Source of the DNA: Mixophyes australis
Taxonomy: Eukaryota > Chordata > Amphibia > Anura > Limnodynastidae
Reading direction: 5' to 3'
DNA length: 64,000 bases
NCBI GenBank assembly: GCA_036250195.1
Contig: JAVHZZ010000003.1
Span: 57,990,289 to 58,054,288 of the forward strand
A model generated the notes under the pieces. The model made no database searches, had not been told where the DNA came from, and worked only from the letters and a program-made list of their open reading frames with translations. Both the position numbers and the translations under genes were made by a program. Below are positions 12,377 through 24,187 of this stretch, in pieces (within the stretch, counting starts at the first letter, position 1; every line of letters starts with the position of its first letter).

Positions 12377-12678
12377 GGGCCTGAGTCATGAGAGCAGAGC
12401 ATAAAAAAGGAGTAACATTTGCACCTGGGCAAAACCATGTTGCATTGGAGGGGGAGGTAAATTTAAAATGTGGGGACAGATTTATAGTTGGGATAGGGCA
12501 GGTCCTAGATCAACTTTAAATTTCAATGTAATATTAAACCAAGCAAGTATTTGTGTGGTAGTTGAAAAAACAGTCAGTATTTAACTTATGTGCAAAATAA
12601 TAAACTAATTCGCACCCCTTGTAACATGGTTTGTCCCAGAGAACATTTACTCCTATTTTGCCTTAATGACTCAGGCCC
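12377..12678. mobile_element. ~300 bp MITE family B, copy 2
   Basis: Ends GGGCCTGAGTCAT and inverse ATGACTCAGGCCC, with perfect 3-bp duplication ATA (12374-12376 and 12679-12681). Interior is colinear with copy 1 at 9805-10123. Confidence 0.9.
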
Positions 12679-12915
12679 ATAGTATATAGATGAACATGGA
12701 GATAGATTAGATACATAGACAGACAGACAATGTAAGATAGACATGCTTAAGTATCAGAAGAAGTTGGACAACATACTTCAATAGCGTTTTAGAAAGGTAC
12801 TGTGTGAAATGAGAGTGTCTGCAATTATCAATTATGTCATTATTTGAAATAGTGCTCAATACATTTTTAACACATGTTCAGTTATTTCAAAACTATAGAC
12901 TGGGAAGCAACTTAC

Positions 12916-13045
12916 ATTTTGTAGTGTCAGATCACTAATATTTGTTGATATTGCCCGTAGCCAGTCCGCACTGTCATGTGCTGAATTAAACTGGAGAGTC
13001 CCAGAGCTGACTCCATCTTGTGCCAGCAATTCAAATGAATTAGGT
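12916..13045 (-). CDS. SNTG2: Gamma-syntrophin exon, 130 nt (end of split PH domain)
   Basis: Minus-strand exon between acceptor TTTGTAACAG and donor GTAAGT. It begins with one nucleotide that completes an arginine codon begun in the exon at 22855-22728, then reads 43 codons and ends in phase 0. The peptide includes DGVSSGTLQF, SADWLRAIS and SDLTLQN, the C-terminal strands and helix of the syntrophin split PH domain (PH1b). The tryptophan in the ADWL motif is the conserved PH-helix tryptophan. Gamma-syntrophins are cytoplasmic adaptors that bind dystrophin-family proteins; gamma-2 is the closer match because of the DGVSSG and LTLQN phrases. Confidence 0.93.
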
Positions 13046-14649
13046 CTGTTACAAATAAAACACATACATAATACTACTACTAATAGTAACAAAAATAATA
13101 CTTTTATAATTAATACTTTTTTTTTTTATAAAGGTTCGCAATATCTTGGAGTGCTATATCTGGCAATAACATTATTTGGTAACAATATACTACATACCCA
13201 CTATATATGCATTGATACAAATTGTACATTAATATGAAAGACACCGTTACATATGTTAAGGAGTAGTCCAGCCTAATTTATCTAATAGTAACAATGGATT
13301 TGGCGACCTCTCTCTAAAGTGTGGTTTAGATCTGCTACTAAATCTCACCTCTCTTTGCTGCTCATCTAGGGGAATTCTAATGGCTCTGCAATAAGCAGCA
13401 CTGAGCAAAGATTACTGGCCAATTTAATACAATCAATATAAAGTGATGACAACACGGAGTATCATGAAACAGGAAACCCATGTGAAAAGGGCTTGTAACA
13501 TACGATATATACTGAAAGTAGAAGATGTTTGCAATGACGTTTAAAAAAAAACCAGACCATTAGCCTTAGGGACTTTGTATGGGGCAACACTGAAATAACT
13601 CCACCTCTTGCAGCCTGTGGGGCTTCCACTCAGTTGCATCTGGTTGGGTTGGTGGGCAGGACAATTACTAGCTTCAGCATTGTGTTAGGACCCAGCACTG
13701 TGCAGTGGATCTCAGCATGTAGCTCCAGCCTCGTGCTGAAGGCCTTACCTGCATTCCTTGATGCCAGATGGGGTGCAGGGAATACATTATGGCCTCTAGG
13801 CTAGTGCTAGGGAACCTAACTTGCCCTTTTGTTGCTTTGTGGCATGGTGCTAGATTATATTGAATTGGCAGCTCCAGTACATAAGAAATCTTTGATTTTT
13901 TTCCACCAGTTGAAACTCTAAGATGTGTCTAAAACAATCTCAGACAAATATGTTTCACTGTGTGTGCCTTCAATAAACTGAGGATGAAGGGAAGATTTTT
14001 CCTCTGGATTATTGTTTTTTAACCAGTTTAATCATTTTAGATCAGGAGCCATCAAGAGCCTCAATCTGGATGAGTGAAATGTCTTTTGAATATTTCCACC
14101 TACCATCCCACCAGGTGTGGGTTAGATCGCAATTGCTCCAATAGAAAACAATGAAACTCTCCATCGACCAGCTGAATAGTTTTATTATTTTATGTATAGG
14201 CTGCTTTTTGAATATGTTCTATTTCTGATCACTGTAGCTAAGTAAATAGAGGAAGATTTAGAGATAACACAGCATTGTATAGCTGACATCAGGGACAAAT
14301 AGGCTTTGTCTGTTATACAGTAGCAATCCTTTTAGTTGTAGTTTACTAAGATAAATGCTAAATAAGGTCACAGGAGATTATATTTCAAATTACTAAAATT
14401 GCAATTTAAAATATTTTCAATAAAAAACACATTGAGCATTTCCAAGGTTGCATTCAGGTATCAGTTAGTGATTCGTCCCCATAAGGAGTATGTTTATTGA
14501 TTCAAGTACAGAAAGAAAGACAACATTTTGGGGACAGGGCCCATTAATTAACCCTTCTTCAACCTGTTCTTGGTTAGCACCAGGAGCACAGAGTTAGTTG
14601 CAGGTGTGTTCTGTTTCTGAGTTAACTATTGAATGTACACTATAAACTC
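13046..14649. other. SNTG2 intron, nothing recognised
   Basis: Start of the 9.7-kb intron between the 128-nt and 130-nt exons (read on the minus strand, its 3' end). No repeat with clear ends in this part. Confidence 0.5.
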
Positions 14650-14652
14650 ATA

Positions 14653-14827
14653 GGGGTATATTTACTAAACTACGGGGTTGAAAAAGTGGAGATATTGCCT
14701 ATAGCAACCAATCAGATTCTAGTTATCATTTATTTAGAACATTCTACAGAATGACAGCTAGAATCTGACTGGTTGCTATAGGCAACATCTCCACGTTTTA
14801 AAACCCGCAGTTTAGTAAATACACCCC
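14653..14827. mobile_element. Short CCAAT-carrying MITE, copy 3
   Basis: Ends GGGGTATATTTACTAAAC and inverse; both arms carry the AACCAATCAGATTCTAG motif or its one-base variant. Perfect 3-bp duplication ATA (14650-14652 and 14828-14830). Confidence 0.9.
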
Positions 14828-14939
14828 ATAATATCTTTTTTTCTGTTTAAAATAAAATATCCCTCAATCCTTTCATTCAAACTAAAGGACCAATAATAGA
14901 GTTGATATGTAAATTAGAGACTGCTATATCTAAGTACCG

Positions 14940-15800
14940 ATAAACTTATCCCTGGCATTTGCTGCTAAATATCCCTGAGGAAGCCCAACTAGGGCGAAAT
15001 GCGTAGGGGTCCATATTGGATCCATATCTCAACATCTGTACTGACTTGCACTTCAATCTACTATCCGGCTAACGTGTTTGCGGTCCATTTCCGCTACGGA
15101 TACATGCGCATGCAGACCAGATACTTTATTCATACTGCTGGCAACTACACATCACATCTGGAAGGAGAAGACGGCGTGTGGCCAGCATTGAAGTAATTTT
15201 CCTAGGACCGGAATACCTGGGGAATCTACCTAAGAGAAGGGTAAGTCCATATACCCACATCCTCAGATCGCTTTCTCACATTTATGTCCCTTTATTGATC
15301 ATGATACTTGCATCTCAGCCACTGGATATTTGTATGACTGACATTCTATTAGCCTAGCACGGAAGGATCTTTTATTGTGCCTATGAACTGGTATCGCTCT
15401 ATTTAAGCAACTTTATATGGACTTTTACTCAGCAAGCTTGGACTTCTCATTTTGCTTGTGAACGTTTTACATTGTGCATGCTAACTATCGTAGGTACACC
15501 TAAGGTTTGCCGTTACCTATTTCTCACCAGTAATTAGGTTTGTTTGGGCAGATCTATCGACAGTTGTGGCCATTTATGCACTAAGAGCCTGTGGACTTTG
15601 AATATTTTGATATTGTCTTGCTTTGCTGATTTTAATATTGTCTTTGTTTATTCAATTTGAGTGATCACTCTCATTTGTTCTTTGTTTATGTGTATTTGCA
15701 CTGTAATTAATACATTACTACATAATTACCAGTTATTTCATCATTTCTACTATCAGAGAGCAACCCCCATAACCCCCCTCCCTTTTTTTTACTAGTGTTC
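14940..15800 (+). mobile_element. Unclassified repeat with CTGAGGA..GAAA hairpin
   Basis: At 14975-14999 the sequence reads CTGAGGA, then the short hairpin GCCC-AACTA-GGGC, then GAAA followed by TGCG. A similar hairpin ending in CGAAACGC occurs at 37503-37534 inside another mobile element. The stretch to about 15800 has no clear ends. ORF 14999-15196 has no known domain. The repeat nature is inferred from the shared hairpin only. Confidence 0.35.
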
Positions 15801-16382
15801 TGGGGATTCCACTCTTTAGACCTTTAGGGGATTGGGACCTTTCCCCTGCACATCCTCCCCTTGGCTGCATACAAACTTACAATAGGAAGCGCAGATCTCT
15901 TACCCCCTTTGCTCAATCATTTGCCAAAACTAGAAAAATTGATATTACAAATAGGAAATTTGTAGGTTCTTGATGAAATAGAGGGTATAACAGCAGATAT
16001 GTGGAGCCATGAGAAGAAATCAATATAACATGTCATGTTGTACTGAAGAATAAAATCAGTTAGCTGTTCTTTCAAAATATTACTAGAACGCATTTTAATG
16101 TATTTTTTTGGATTTAGATACATGAAAGAACATAAGTCTAGGAGTGAAAGAGATTGGAGCAGTCAGTTAACCTTTGCAGCATAAGGGATTTCACTACAAA
16201 TGGATGTACAGCATTTTTTTGACTTTTCATTTTCTAACAGCTCATTGAGTATTCTGCCCGTTGAGGACTTCCTGGCACCATACGTGTACATGAGACACTT
16301 TTTCATTTATAAATGAAAGTGTAATTCTATTGAGTCTAAAATGGTTATTTTATTCAGACCTACTGAGACAGCAAAATTGTCT
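15801..16382. other. SNTG2 intron, nothing recognised
   Basis: No exon or element boundary seen. Confidence 0.45.
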
Positions 16383-16789
16383 GTTTAGCTGGGTCTGGGT
16401 GGCAAGAGATTTAGTAGGGACCAGTACCCTCATCATTAGTGTTTAGCTGGGTCTGGGTGGCAAGAGGTTTAGTAGGGACCAGTACCCTCATCATTAGTGT
16501 TTAGCTGGGTCTGGGTGGCAAGAGGTTTAGTAGGGACCAGTACCCTCATCATAAGTGTTTAGCTGGGTCTGGGTGGCAAGAGGTTTAGTAGGGACCAGTA
16601 CCCTCATCATTAGTGTTTAGCTGGGTCTGGGTGGCAAGAGGTTTAGTAGGGACCAGTACCCTCATCATTAGTGTTTAGCTGTGTCTGGGTGGCAAGAGGT
16701 TTAGTAGGGACCAGTACCCTCATCATTAAGTGTTTAGCTGGGTCTGGGTGGCAAGAGGTTTAGTAGGGACCAGTACCCTCATCATTAGT
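16383..16789. repeat. 58-bp minisatellite, seven copies
   Basis: Units start at 16383, 16441, 16499, 16557, 16615, 16673 and 16732. The unit opens GTTTAGCTGGGTCTGGGTGG and ends CCCTCATCATTAGT. Copies are nearly identical, differing by single bases and one A insertion, so the array expanded or homogenised recently. Confidence 0.95.
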
Positions 16790-16949
16790 GAGGACCACTG
16801 TAGTCCTCATATTCAGGTACGATGACCTAGCTATAGCCCAGCTACAACCATAACAGCCAGCAAGATGCCCACTGTGCATCTACTATACTGTGAGATTGAG
16901 CGCTTCTCAGGATACTATTGACTTCATACAGTATCAGTAACTTCCATAC

Positions 16950-17110
16950 AAGGACTGACTGGGCTGGGGGTCAGGGGGGCAACTGCCCACCGGGGCAGTC
17001 CCATAGTGGGCCACCTTGTCCTTGGTCACTGGGCCACTTGTAATTTTTTTCCTTTAAAATGTTCCTAATAGGCTACTGAGCCAATTTACCAGCCCACCCC
17101 TGCTTCTAAA
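16950..17110. mobile_element. hAT-like fragment, second copy of the 4.46-kb family
   Basis: Colinear with 4456-4600: GACTGACTGGGCTGGGGGTC at the left, TCCCATAGTGGGCCACCTTG in the middle. No opposite end or target duplication found. Confidence 0.5.
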
Positions 17111-17608
17111 CCCCACTGTTTGAAAACTGCTGACTGGACACATTTGAAGAAACATTTAATGTAGTAATGTGCAGAATTTCAGAGATTAAGAGCAACACAA
17201 ATAAAGAGGAATGACATTGGGATGTGCAATGAGGGGGTGGGGGGTGTAGGCATGGTATTTGAGAATCTGGGTTGTATAAAGTAAATCTGGACTGTCTCGC
17301 TATTGGTGGTATGAATTTTACTTACCTATAAATGTTTCATTTGAATATCACATTTGTTTGTCCCATAGCGGCAATTGAAGAGGCCTGTTTAAAGATTTGA
17401 TTGTTAGATTGTTACAAGTTTGCCACACTAGGGGTCCCAATCTTTGCAACTACACCAGCCACCATCCCCCAGTAGGTTTTGGAAGTGCTGTACCATTTTC
17501 AATATGGTGCTGAAAACCTTCGGCTTGAAAAGTGACCTGCTTTTTATTGTTGCAACCCCCTAACCCCCCCCCCCCCCCATAGAGACACCATTCCTGCACT
17601 TTCCAGAC
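17111..17608. other. SNTG2 intron with poly-C run
   Basis: Nothing recognised apart from a C-run at about 17564-17578 just before the long MITE. Confidence 0.5.
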
Positions 17609-17611
17609 TAG

Positions 17612-18565
17612 GGGCTAGATTTACTAAAGGGCATGTTTGATGGCGGTTTGAAACCGCCACCCATCGCCGGCGGTTTAATGGTTCAAACCGCTGCATTTAC
17701 TATAGGGCGGCTTGAGGCTTCAATTTAAAATGACTGGCTATGTATGGCGGATTGAAAAAGCTAAACCGCCGGCGGTTTGGATGAAACCGCCATCAAAACC
17801 GCCATCCAAAAGACAGGACAGGACAGTTTTAATACCTGCTTCAAAATGGCTTGATAGTTTAAACATGCTGTTTGAACTATTTTATCATTCAGAATATAAG
17901 AGAAAGCACAATTGACATTTACATTATGTTGGCAATCATGAATTATTGATTAAGTGGCAAAATGAATTAAATATTAACTTATGAGGGAATAAAAAAATTT
18001 CATTATATTAAGGTGATAAAATTATTTATTTGTCATGACAAATTGTTCAACATAAATAATTATATCCACCATTAACAATCAGTTAATAATATTATATATT
18101 CACATTTTCTACATAATATAATGCTATAATAGTGTCCCTTTAAAAAAAAAAAAAATTCTCTCATAAATTAATATTACATTTATTTTGTCCCTTTACCAAT
18201 AAATAATGATTTTCCAAATTATTAAAATATCAATGGTGCTTTCTCTTATGTTCTGAATGGCAAAATAGCTCAAACAGCAGCTGTTTGATCAATCTCGCCT
18301 GTTGCAACCACCTCTTTCATTTTGGCCGTTTGGATGGCTGTTTTGCAGCGGTTTTGAAAACCCCACCTTAGTAAATCCAGCTGTTTGTATGCTCATCATT
18401 GTTAAAATAGGGATGGCGGTTTGTAAAGTGGTGGTTTTGAAAAATGTCATTTCTGGCCTCTTTGACGGCGGTTTGGGCTTTAGTAAAGCCGGTGGTTTCA
18501 AAACCGCCGGAAAACTAACCGAAAAGCAGCGGTTTGAGCAAACCGCCCTTTAGTAAATCTGGCCC
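17612..18565. mobile_element. 954-bp Harbinger-like element, copy 1
   Basis: Ends GGGCTAGATTTACTAAAGGG and its inverse CCCTTTAGTAAATCTGGCCC, with perfect 3-bp duplication TAG (17609-17611 and 18566-18568). Subterminal regions are packed with the GCGGTTT/AAACCGC motif in both orientations; the middle is AT-rich and non-coding. ORFs at 17712, 18289 and 18302 are chance frames through these motifs. The outermost 16 bp match the short CCAAT MITEs. Confidence 0.9.
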
Positions 18566-18568
18566 TAG

Positions 18569-18856
18569 GACTGATTTTTATTAATGCAGTGTGAGCCAAC
18601 ACCCAGTTGTAGTCTTCCTGTTATGCTACAAACCAGCCCAGGCTGTCTACTGCTGATGCTTATGGAATATTTTGGGAGGGGCATGTTATCCTTTATTATA
18701 TAGTTTTATTACACTGTGTACTGTGTGGGGAAACTTTTTTGTATCAATAAAAGTATAGTACCAGACCCAAACTCCAGTAGCACTGATCTGGTGCAAAAAT
18801 GAAACCCTGCCCAGCCAATTTCCAAGTGCCTTAGCCAATGTCAGGCCAACATCCAC
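18569..18856. other. SNTG2 intron, nothing recognised
   Basis: Short gap between two MITEs with no feature I can name. Confidence 0.5.
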
Positions 18857-19091
18857 AGGGGGCGTATTCAATTGTTAGCGGTAATGTTGATAAACGAGCG
18901 CTCAAAAAATCTTACCGTTAATACGGTATTTACTCGCGGAATTTCAGCTCGCAGCCCCCTGAGCGGCGAGCTGAAATTTCGCAAGTAAACTACCGTATTG
19001 ACGCTTTTCGCGTGCAATATTACCGTATAAACGGTAGTATTTTTTGAGCGCTCGTTTATCAGCGTTACCGCTAACAATTGAATACGCCCCC
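18857..19091. mobile_element. Full-length palindromic MITE, GGGGGCGTATTCAATTG ends
   Basis: The whole 235 bp folds on itself: AGGGGGCGTATTCAATTGTT at the left is inverted at the right, and the arms contain ACCGTTAATACGGTA and ATTTCAGCTCGC near the centre. No clear target duplication. The TATTCAATTG core is shared with 1098-1915 and 25574-25776. Confidence 0.85.
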
Positions 19092-19154
19092 TAGTGTCTA
19101 CGTAGTCCACCTATCATGAGAAAGTAGAAATTTCTGGAGGGATAGAAAACCATG

Positions 19155-19330
19155 GGGTAAATGTATTAAGCTGAGAGTTTTTCATTGGGATTAAAAAAAC
19201 AATCAGATTCTAGCGATCATTTATTTAGTACATTCTAAAAAATGACAGCTAGAATCTGATTGGTTGCTATAGGCAGCATCTCCACTTTTCAAACCCTCCG
19301 GAAAACTCTCAGCTTGATACATATACCCCC
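19155..19330. mobile_element. Short CCAAT-carrying MITE, copy 4 (left arm damaged)
   Basis: Right arm intact with CTAGAATCTGATTGGTTGCT; the left arm has lost its GCAACC and keeps only CAATCAGATTCTAGC. Flanked by perfect 3-bp duplication ATG (19152-19154 and 19331-19333). Confidence 0.85.
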
Positions 19331-19504
19331 ATGTCTGCTCAGAGCTGGTGGGTATACAGAGGATGGGAATTGTGGTTCTCAGCTGGCTGGTATGAGTGAG
19401 AATAGTTTAGTACAGTTGCATAGTGAGCAACAGTTAGCCGCTGCCACGCCATTTTTATCCGATCCAGATATTCAAAGTGAACCTGAGAAAAGTTAGGACT
19501 CTAA

Positions 19505-20474
19505 CAGCTAGATTTACTAAGAATCGAGTTTGGTGGAAGTTTGGAACCGCAACACATCGCCGGCGGTTTAGTGGTCCAAACCGCCGCATTTACTATAGGG
19601 CGGTTTGAGGTTTCAATTTAAAATGAAAGGTGATGTGTGACGGTTTAAAAAAGCTAATCCGCTGGGGGCAGTTTTCTCCAAACCACCAGCAGTTTTGTTA
19701 AAACCGCCATCCAAAAGACAGGACAGGACAGTTTTATTACCTGCTTCTGAATGGCTTGATAGCTCAAGCATGCTGTTTGAACTATTTTACCATTCAGAAC
19801 ATAAGAGAAAGCACAACTGCCATTTAAATTATTTTGGCAATCATTATTTATTGATTAAGGGGCAAAATTAATTTAATATTAACTTATGGGGGAGGGAAAT
19901 GTCAATATATTAAAGGATAAAATTATTTAATTATGATATTATTCGGGCACTATGTAATGCCAAATTGTGCAACATAAATAATTATATCCCCCATTAGCAA
20001 TCAGTTAATATTATTCTATATTCACATTTCTCACATAATATAATGCTATAATAGTGACCCCTTTAAAAAATATAAGTTAATATTACATTTATTTTGCCCC
20101 TTAATCAAAAAATAATGATTGCCTAAATAATTTAATGTCAATGGTGCTTCCTCTTTTGTTCTTAATGGCAAAATAGCTCAAACAGTAAGCGGTTTGAGCA
20201 ATCTCGCCATTCACGACCACCTCTTTTATTTTGACCGATTGAATGGCGGTTTGGCAGCGGTTTTGAAAACCACAGCTTAGTAAATCCGGCTGTTTGTATG
20301 TTCATCATTATTAAAATCGGGATGGTGAGTTGTAAATTGGTGGTTGTGAAAAATGCCAAATCTGGTCATTTAAATTGCGGTTTGGGCTTTAGTAAATACG
20401 GCGGTTTCAAGACCGTCAGAAGAATAGCCAAAAAGCGGCGGTTTGACCAAACCGCCCTTTAGTAAATCTAGCCC
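19505..20474. mobile_element. 970-bp Harbinger-like element, copy 2
   Basis: Colinear with 17612-18565 along its whole length, including GCGGTTTGG motifs, the CATTCAGAACATAAGAGAAA phrase and the AT-rich centre. Ends CAGCTAGATTTACTAAG and CCTTTAGTAAATCTAGCCC. The flanking triplets are TAA and TAG, an imperfect duplication. Confidence 0.88.
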
Positions 20475-20477
20475 TAG

Positions 20478-21260
20478 GCACTAGTATCGCGTGATGGGGA
20501 TACCAGGATGTGCGCTAACCTGTGAAAACATTAGACTGCAGATCTCTTTGGTTGTTGTTTTAATGTTTCTCTTAAATTGCAATGTGCAACTTTTGCTATT
20601 TAGTGGAATGCTGCTGTGAACCTCCTGGAGGTTAAAATAAATGTGATTTATTTTTCATCAGTCTCACTCAGTGTGAGCTAAGATTCTTACTACATGTTGG
20701 TACCCAGTCCTTCTCTTACTTAGTTCCTAAATAGTTAAATTGCGCTAGCCTGCCACTCAAATGAGAGAAAACCAGCCATAACTGGGCCTCGGAAAGACCT
20801 TTACCCCGGGTATCATCACATCCTATACTTCTAATATAATAAAACACTTCTTCAATTCTCCACCAAGCACAGATGTAGACCGTCTTGGCTGGTTGTCACT
20901 ATAACAGGGACACCACACGCATGGAAGAATGTTTGTGATTGGCTGCCAGTGATAGGGGGTCCCAGTTGTTCTCGGTCATATTTCACATGAACAAAAAAAC
21001 AATTACTTCTAGACAATGTGTAAAATTGACACTTGTCTTGTCTAATTGAATTACAGTGTGCCAGCTGGTGGCAGGTGCTCCTTATGGCAAATGCATAGGT
21101 GAACCAGTTGTCAATTTGTAGCTCCATCTGTGTGTGTGTTTTTTCTTTTTAATGTATGTAGACATATGTTGCCTAGATACATTTTCCAGGGCCTTAGCCT
21201 CTGCAAACACCCATACCCATCTGGCCATTCCCATCCATGTCTTATTGTGGAATATGCAAT
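20478..21260. other. SNTG2 intron, nothing recognised
   Basis: No exon or repeat boundary; ORF 20852-21127 is without recognisable content. Confidence 0.45.
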
Positions 21261-21570
21261 CAGTGTTCTCCCCAGCACCTATTTCCTGGGTGCTCCACCC
21301 GGCTGTTTTTACTTACTGCCTGGCTCTTGGATCCCACCAGAGCCCTATTATTATAGAATAAACCATTGTTTCTCCTAATAGAACAGGCTCTATGTGAGCA
21401 CTACAACCGGCAGTGTGTGTTAGACCCCTGACCACCAGTCTGACCAGTCCTGGCAGGTGTGGGTAAGAACCTCCAACATTTTTCAAAATTATTGCAAAGT
21501 ATTACAATTGCCGCCACCCTGCTACTTCTTAATGGCACCCTGCTGGCAACATTTTCTGGGGAGAACACAG
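21261..21570. mobile_element. Candidate hAT MITE, CAGTGTTCTCCCCAG ends
   Basis: CAGTGTTCTCCCCAGCAC at the left is mirrored by CTGGGGAGAACACAG at the right, and GGTGCTCCACCCGGCTG is near the left end as in hAT elements. I could not confirm an 8-bp duplication. Confidence 0.55.
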
Positions 21571-22727
21571 CACAATATGTTTTGTTCTAATATCATTAGT
21601 GTGGAGAGAAAGGAGGTATTAATAATATCTCAATGCTATCAAGCAAATACTTGGAGTTTTAGGAGGTTGGTCAATGGATCTTTGATTACGTATTACTTTT
21701 GCTTTTTGTTACATAAAAAAGCTGATTCATATTGTGTAGTACATTTTTCCAATATACTGTTATTTTATGTGTTTTGTTACATTTAATGTTTAAAAATAAC
21801 ATTTTAAAGGCAACTTTTTTCTGAATTCAAAAACTTTTTTCAGTGTGAATTTGATTGGTTTGCTGCCTGCAAAACACTGATATTCATAAGAAAATCCTAG
21901 GAATCCACGGTTCAAAGACCCTGGAAGAAGTTTTAAGTCTGCACGGCTGTGCCTGTCTACAGAACAGCGAGTGTTTATTTGGTTAGATTTTGTTTAAGAA
22001 CATATATTCTAGCACTGTCATAGCATGGGACACAATTCATATAAATAATGTAGTACAATTACTAAATAATGCTCATATTTACGTGCGTGCCCAGCAATCC
22101 ATAAATTATTCAAAAAGCAATACAATGAGAATTATTATAATAAATATATAAAGTAGCAATTCCAAGGAAAATTCTGGTGTATATTTTTTAACATATGTCA
22201 TGGTGGCAGGCTATAAGAAGAATGTTGGCATTTACCATTTTCCCTAGTTTTTTTTTTTCTTCATTCTGCTATTAATGATTTATGCTTCTGGGCTACCACG
22301 GGAACCACAGCCACATGACACATGATTTAGTGAGCAGAGAAACTTTGGAACATCTATCTGAGCTCTGTCTGCACTGTAACATCCATTTTCTACCACCTCT
22401 GCCATCACATATTGAGAGCTGGGAGCCTGTGTTTGTGTAGCAGACTGACTGTGTCTGTGACTGCCAGACATTTTTGTTTGCCAACAGAGAGCTGAAAAGG
22501 ACATAATCATTTGTATAAGGATAGCTAAGAAAAATCAGAATCACGCTCGAAAGATACTTAACTTGATATTTAAAGAAGAAAATATATGTGGGACTACCAC
22601 TTTAACAACTGATTAATTATTTCTTACTTTTGTGCAGAAATTGTAATTATTAAATAAAACCGAAATTACATGTAATACAGTATGTATTCAGAATAAAAAA
22701 TAATTAATTGAATAGGCTGATACAAAC
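21571..22727. other. SNTG2 intron, nothing recognised
   Basis: The ORFs at 22280-22544 on the minus strand show no domain; this stretch is immediately downstream (on the gene strand) of the 128-nt exon. Confidence 0.5.
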
Positions 22728-22855
22728 CTTAACTTCATTGTTGAAGTCTTAAATCTTGAAATTCGAGCCATTATTAAAGGAATTGAAAGTTCATCTAACC
22801 ATCTCTTCTCATATTTGAGTTCTTTAATTGTAGGAGAGGAAGGCGATGAGGGGGC
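22728..22855 (-). CDS. SNTG2: Gamma-syntrophin exon, 128 nt (start of PH1b)
   Basis: Minus-strand exon between acceptor AATTCTTTAG and donor GTTTGT, a weak but valid GT site. It reads 42 codons in phase 0 plus two nucleotides. The peptide contains APSSPSSP, then YEKRWLDELS and PLIMARISRF. YEKRWLD and the MARISR stretch are characteristic of the region where the gamma-2 syntrophin PH domain resumes after the PDZ insertion. The final AG is completed to an arginine codon by the first base of the 13045-12916 exon, more than 9 kb away. Confidence 0.93.
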
Positions 22856-23780
22856 CTAAAGAATTATACATAAATAAGTTTTCAATGTTTAATAAAAATT
22901 GCATTAATCCAGGAAATGTATCAGAAAATATTTTCAGTTTAGTTTTTCACAGCATTATGAGAACATATTTAGAATTGTATCATTCAAGGCTGCATTTATC
23001 ATGCTGTGATAATGTATTTCCTTTTTGAGAATGAAGTTTTTTTATACAAAGGTAGAAAAGTTGCCGCTAAGGGTTTTTCTCTATGAACTCGCAGTATTAT
23101 AAAGTAAACATAACAACGTAACATTAGAGTGTATAACTCAGAATGTGATAGAATGTATTAATTTTAGAATTAAATTTTAGTACAAAGTATAGCAATGAAT
23201 AATATTATACATAAACATACATAAATAAATACATGAAGGTGTTAGGAAATTAATACAAAGATAATGTAATATATTTTATGTTTATGGGAATACACAGTTT
23301 AAGTTTATATTTACAGTATGTTAGTGAAACAGCTTTAAATTTGAGCCAAGGATTTATGGCTAATTGTCATTCATTCACTGACAGCAGTTAGTCATTCTGT
23401 ATTTGTAGAGGTGTGGTCTTCAGTGGTGTATTTGGGCCAAGGTGTACCAGGGTTAAGTTACGGTACTTATTGGCTACTAGTGTCAGCCAGGGCAAAGCAC
23501 TGAAGGAAGAAAAGGAAAAGAAAGCCACAATTTCATGAGCTTGTCTTGCTTCTTATTGTTTGTGTATTGAATACTGCATATAAGTTTATAAGTTAGTGTA
23601 ATTTAAACTGTGAACATTTTCACATAAGTTAAGTTTGTTTCTAAAACGCCACCAATATATTCAGCTTCAAGTTCCAGGATATAAATATTCCACTGGGGTT
23701 AAAGAAGGCTTTAGATCAATGATTTGCAACATGCTCTCCGACCCTTCGTCTGAAGCCCCCAGCTCATCCCGGCTTTATAC
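22856..23780. other. SNTG2 intron, nothing recognised
   Basis: Left part of the 2-kb intron between the 92-nt and 128-nt exons. No element ends. Confidence 0.5.
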
Positions 23781-23788
23781 CCAACTGG

Positions 23789-24179
23789 CAGGCCCGGCGC
23801 TCCCATTAGGCAAGGTTAGGCACTTGCCTAGGGCGCCGGGCTCTGGAGGGCGCCTGGAGGGCGCCACAGAACTGGAAATTAATTTTAAAACTGTGCGGCG
23901 ACCGCTGACCATACCTGTCATGGCCGCCGCACAGCATTCAGATGCATGGGGAGGGGGGGAAGAGGCTATTGCTCACCACCGCCGCCTCTCTGCTCCGTCT
24001 CCTCCCCTCCACTCACTAGTGTCAGTGAGTGGAGGGGAGGAGACGGAGCAGAGAGGCAGCGGTGGTGAGACAAGGTAAGAAAAGACGGGGTGAGGAGGGA
24101 GGAGGGCGCCGATTTTTGCGAGGGGGGGGAGAGGGTGCTGATTTTGCCTAGGGCGCCATGGACCCTAGCACCGGCCCTG
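23789..24179. mobile_element. Non-autonomous hAT with perfect 8-bp duplication
   Basis: Left end CAGGCCCGGCGCTCCCATTA, right end CCTAGCACCGGCCCTG; the flanking 8-mer CCAACTGG is perfectly duplicated (23781-23788 and 24180-24187). Subterminal GCCTAGGGCGCC occurs at both ends. The interior holds a hairpin with arms of about 45 bp (GCCTCTCTGCTCCGTCTCCT and inverse, 23970-24066). ORF 23635-24078 is a chance frame. Confidence 0.95.
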
Positions 24180-24187
24180 CCAACTGG

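Noticed and set aside
14975..14999. Calling this an active hammerhead ribozyme
   Set aside because: An extra A separates the core from stem II and I could not draw convincing stems I and III.
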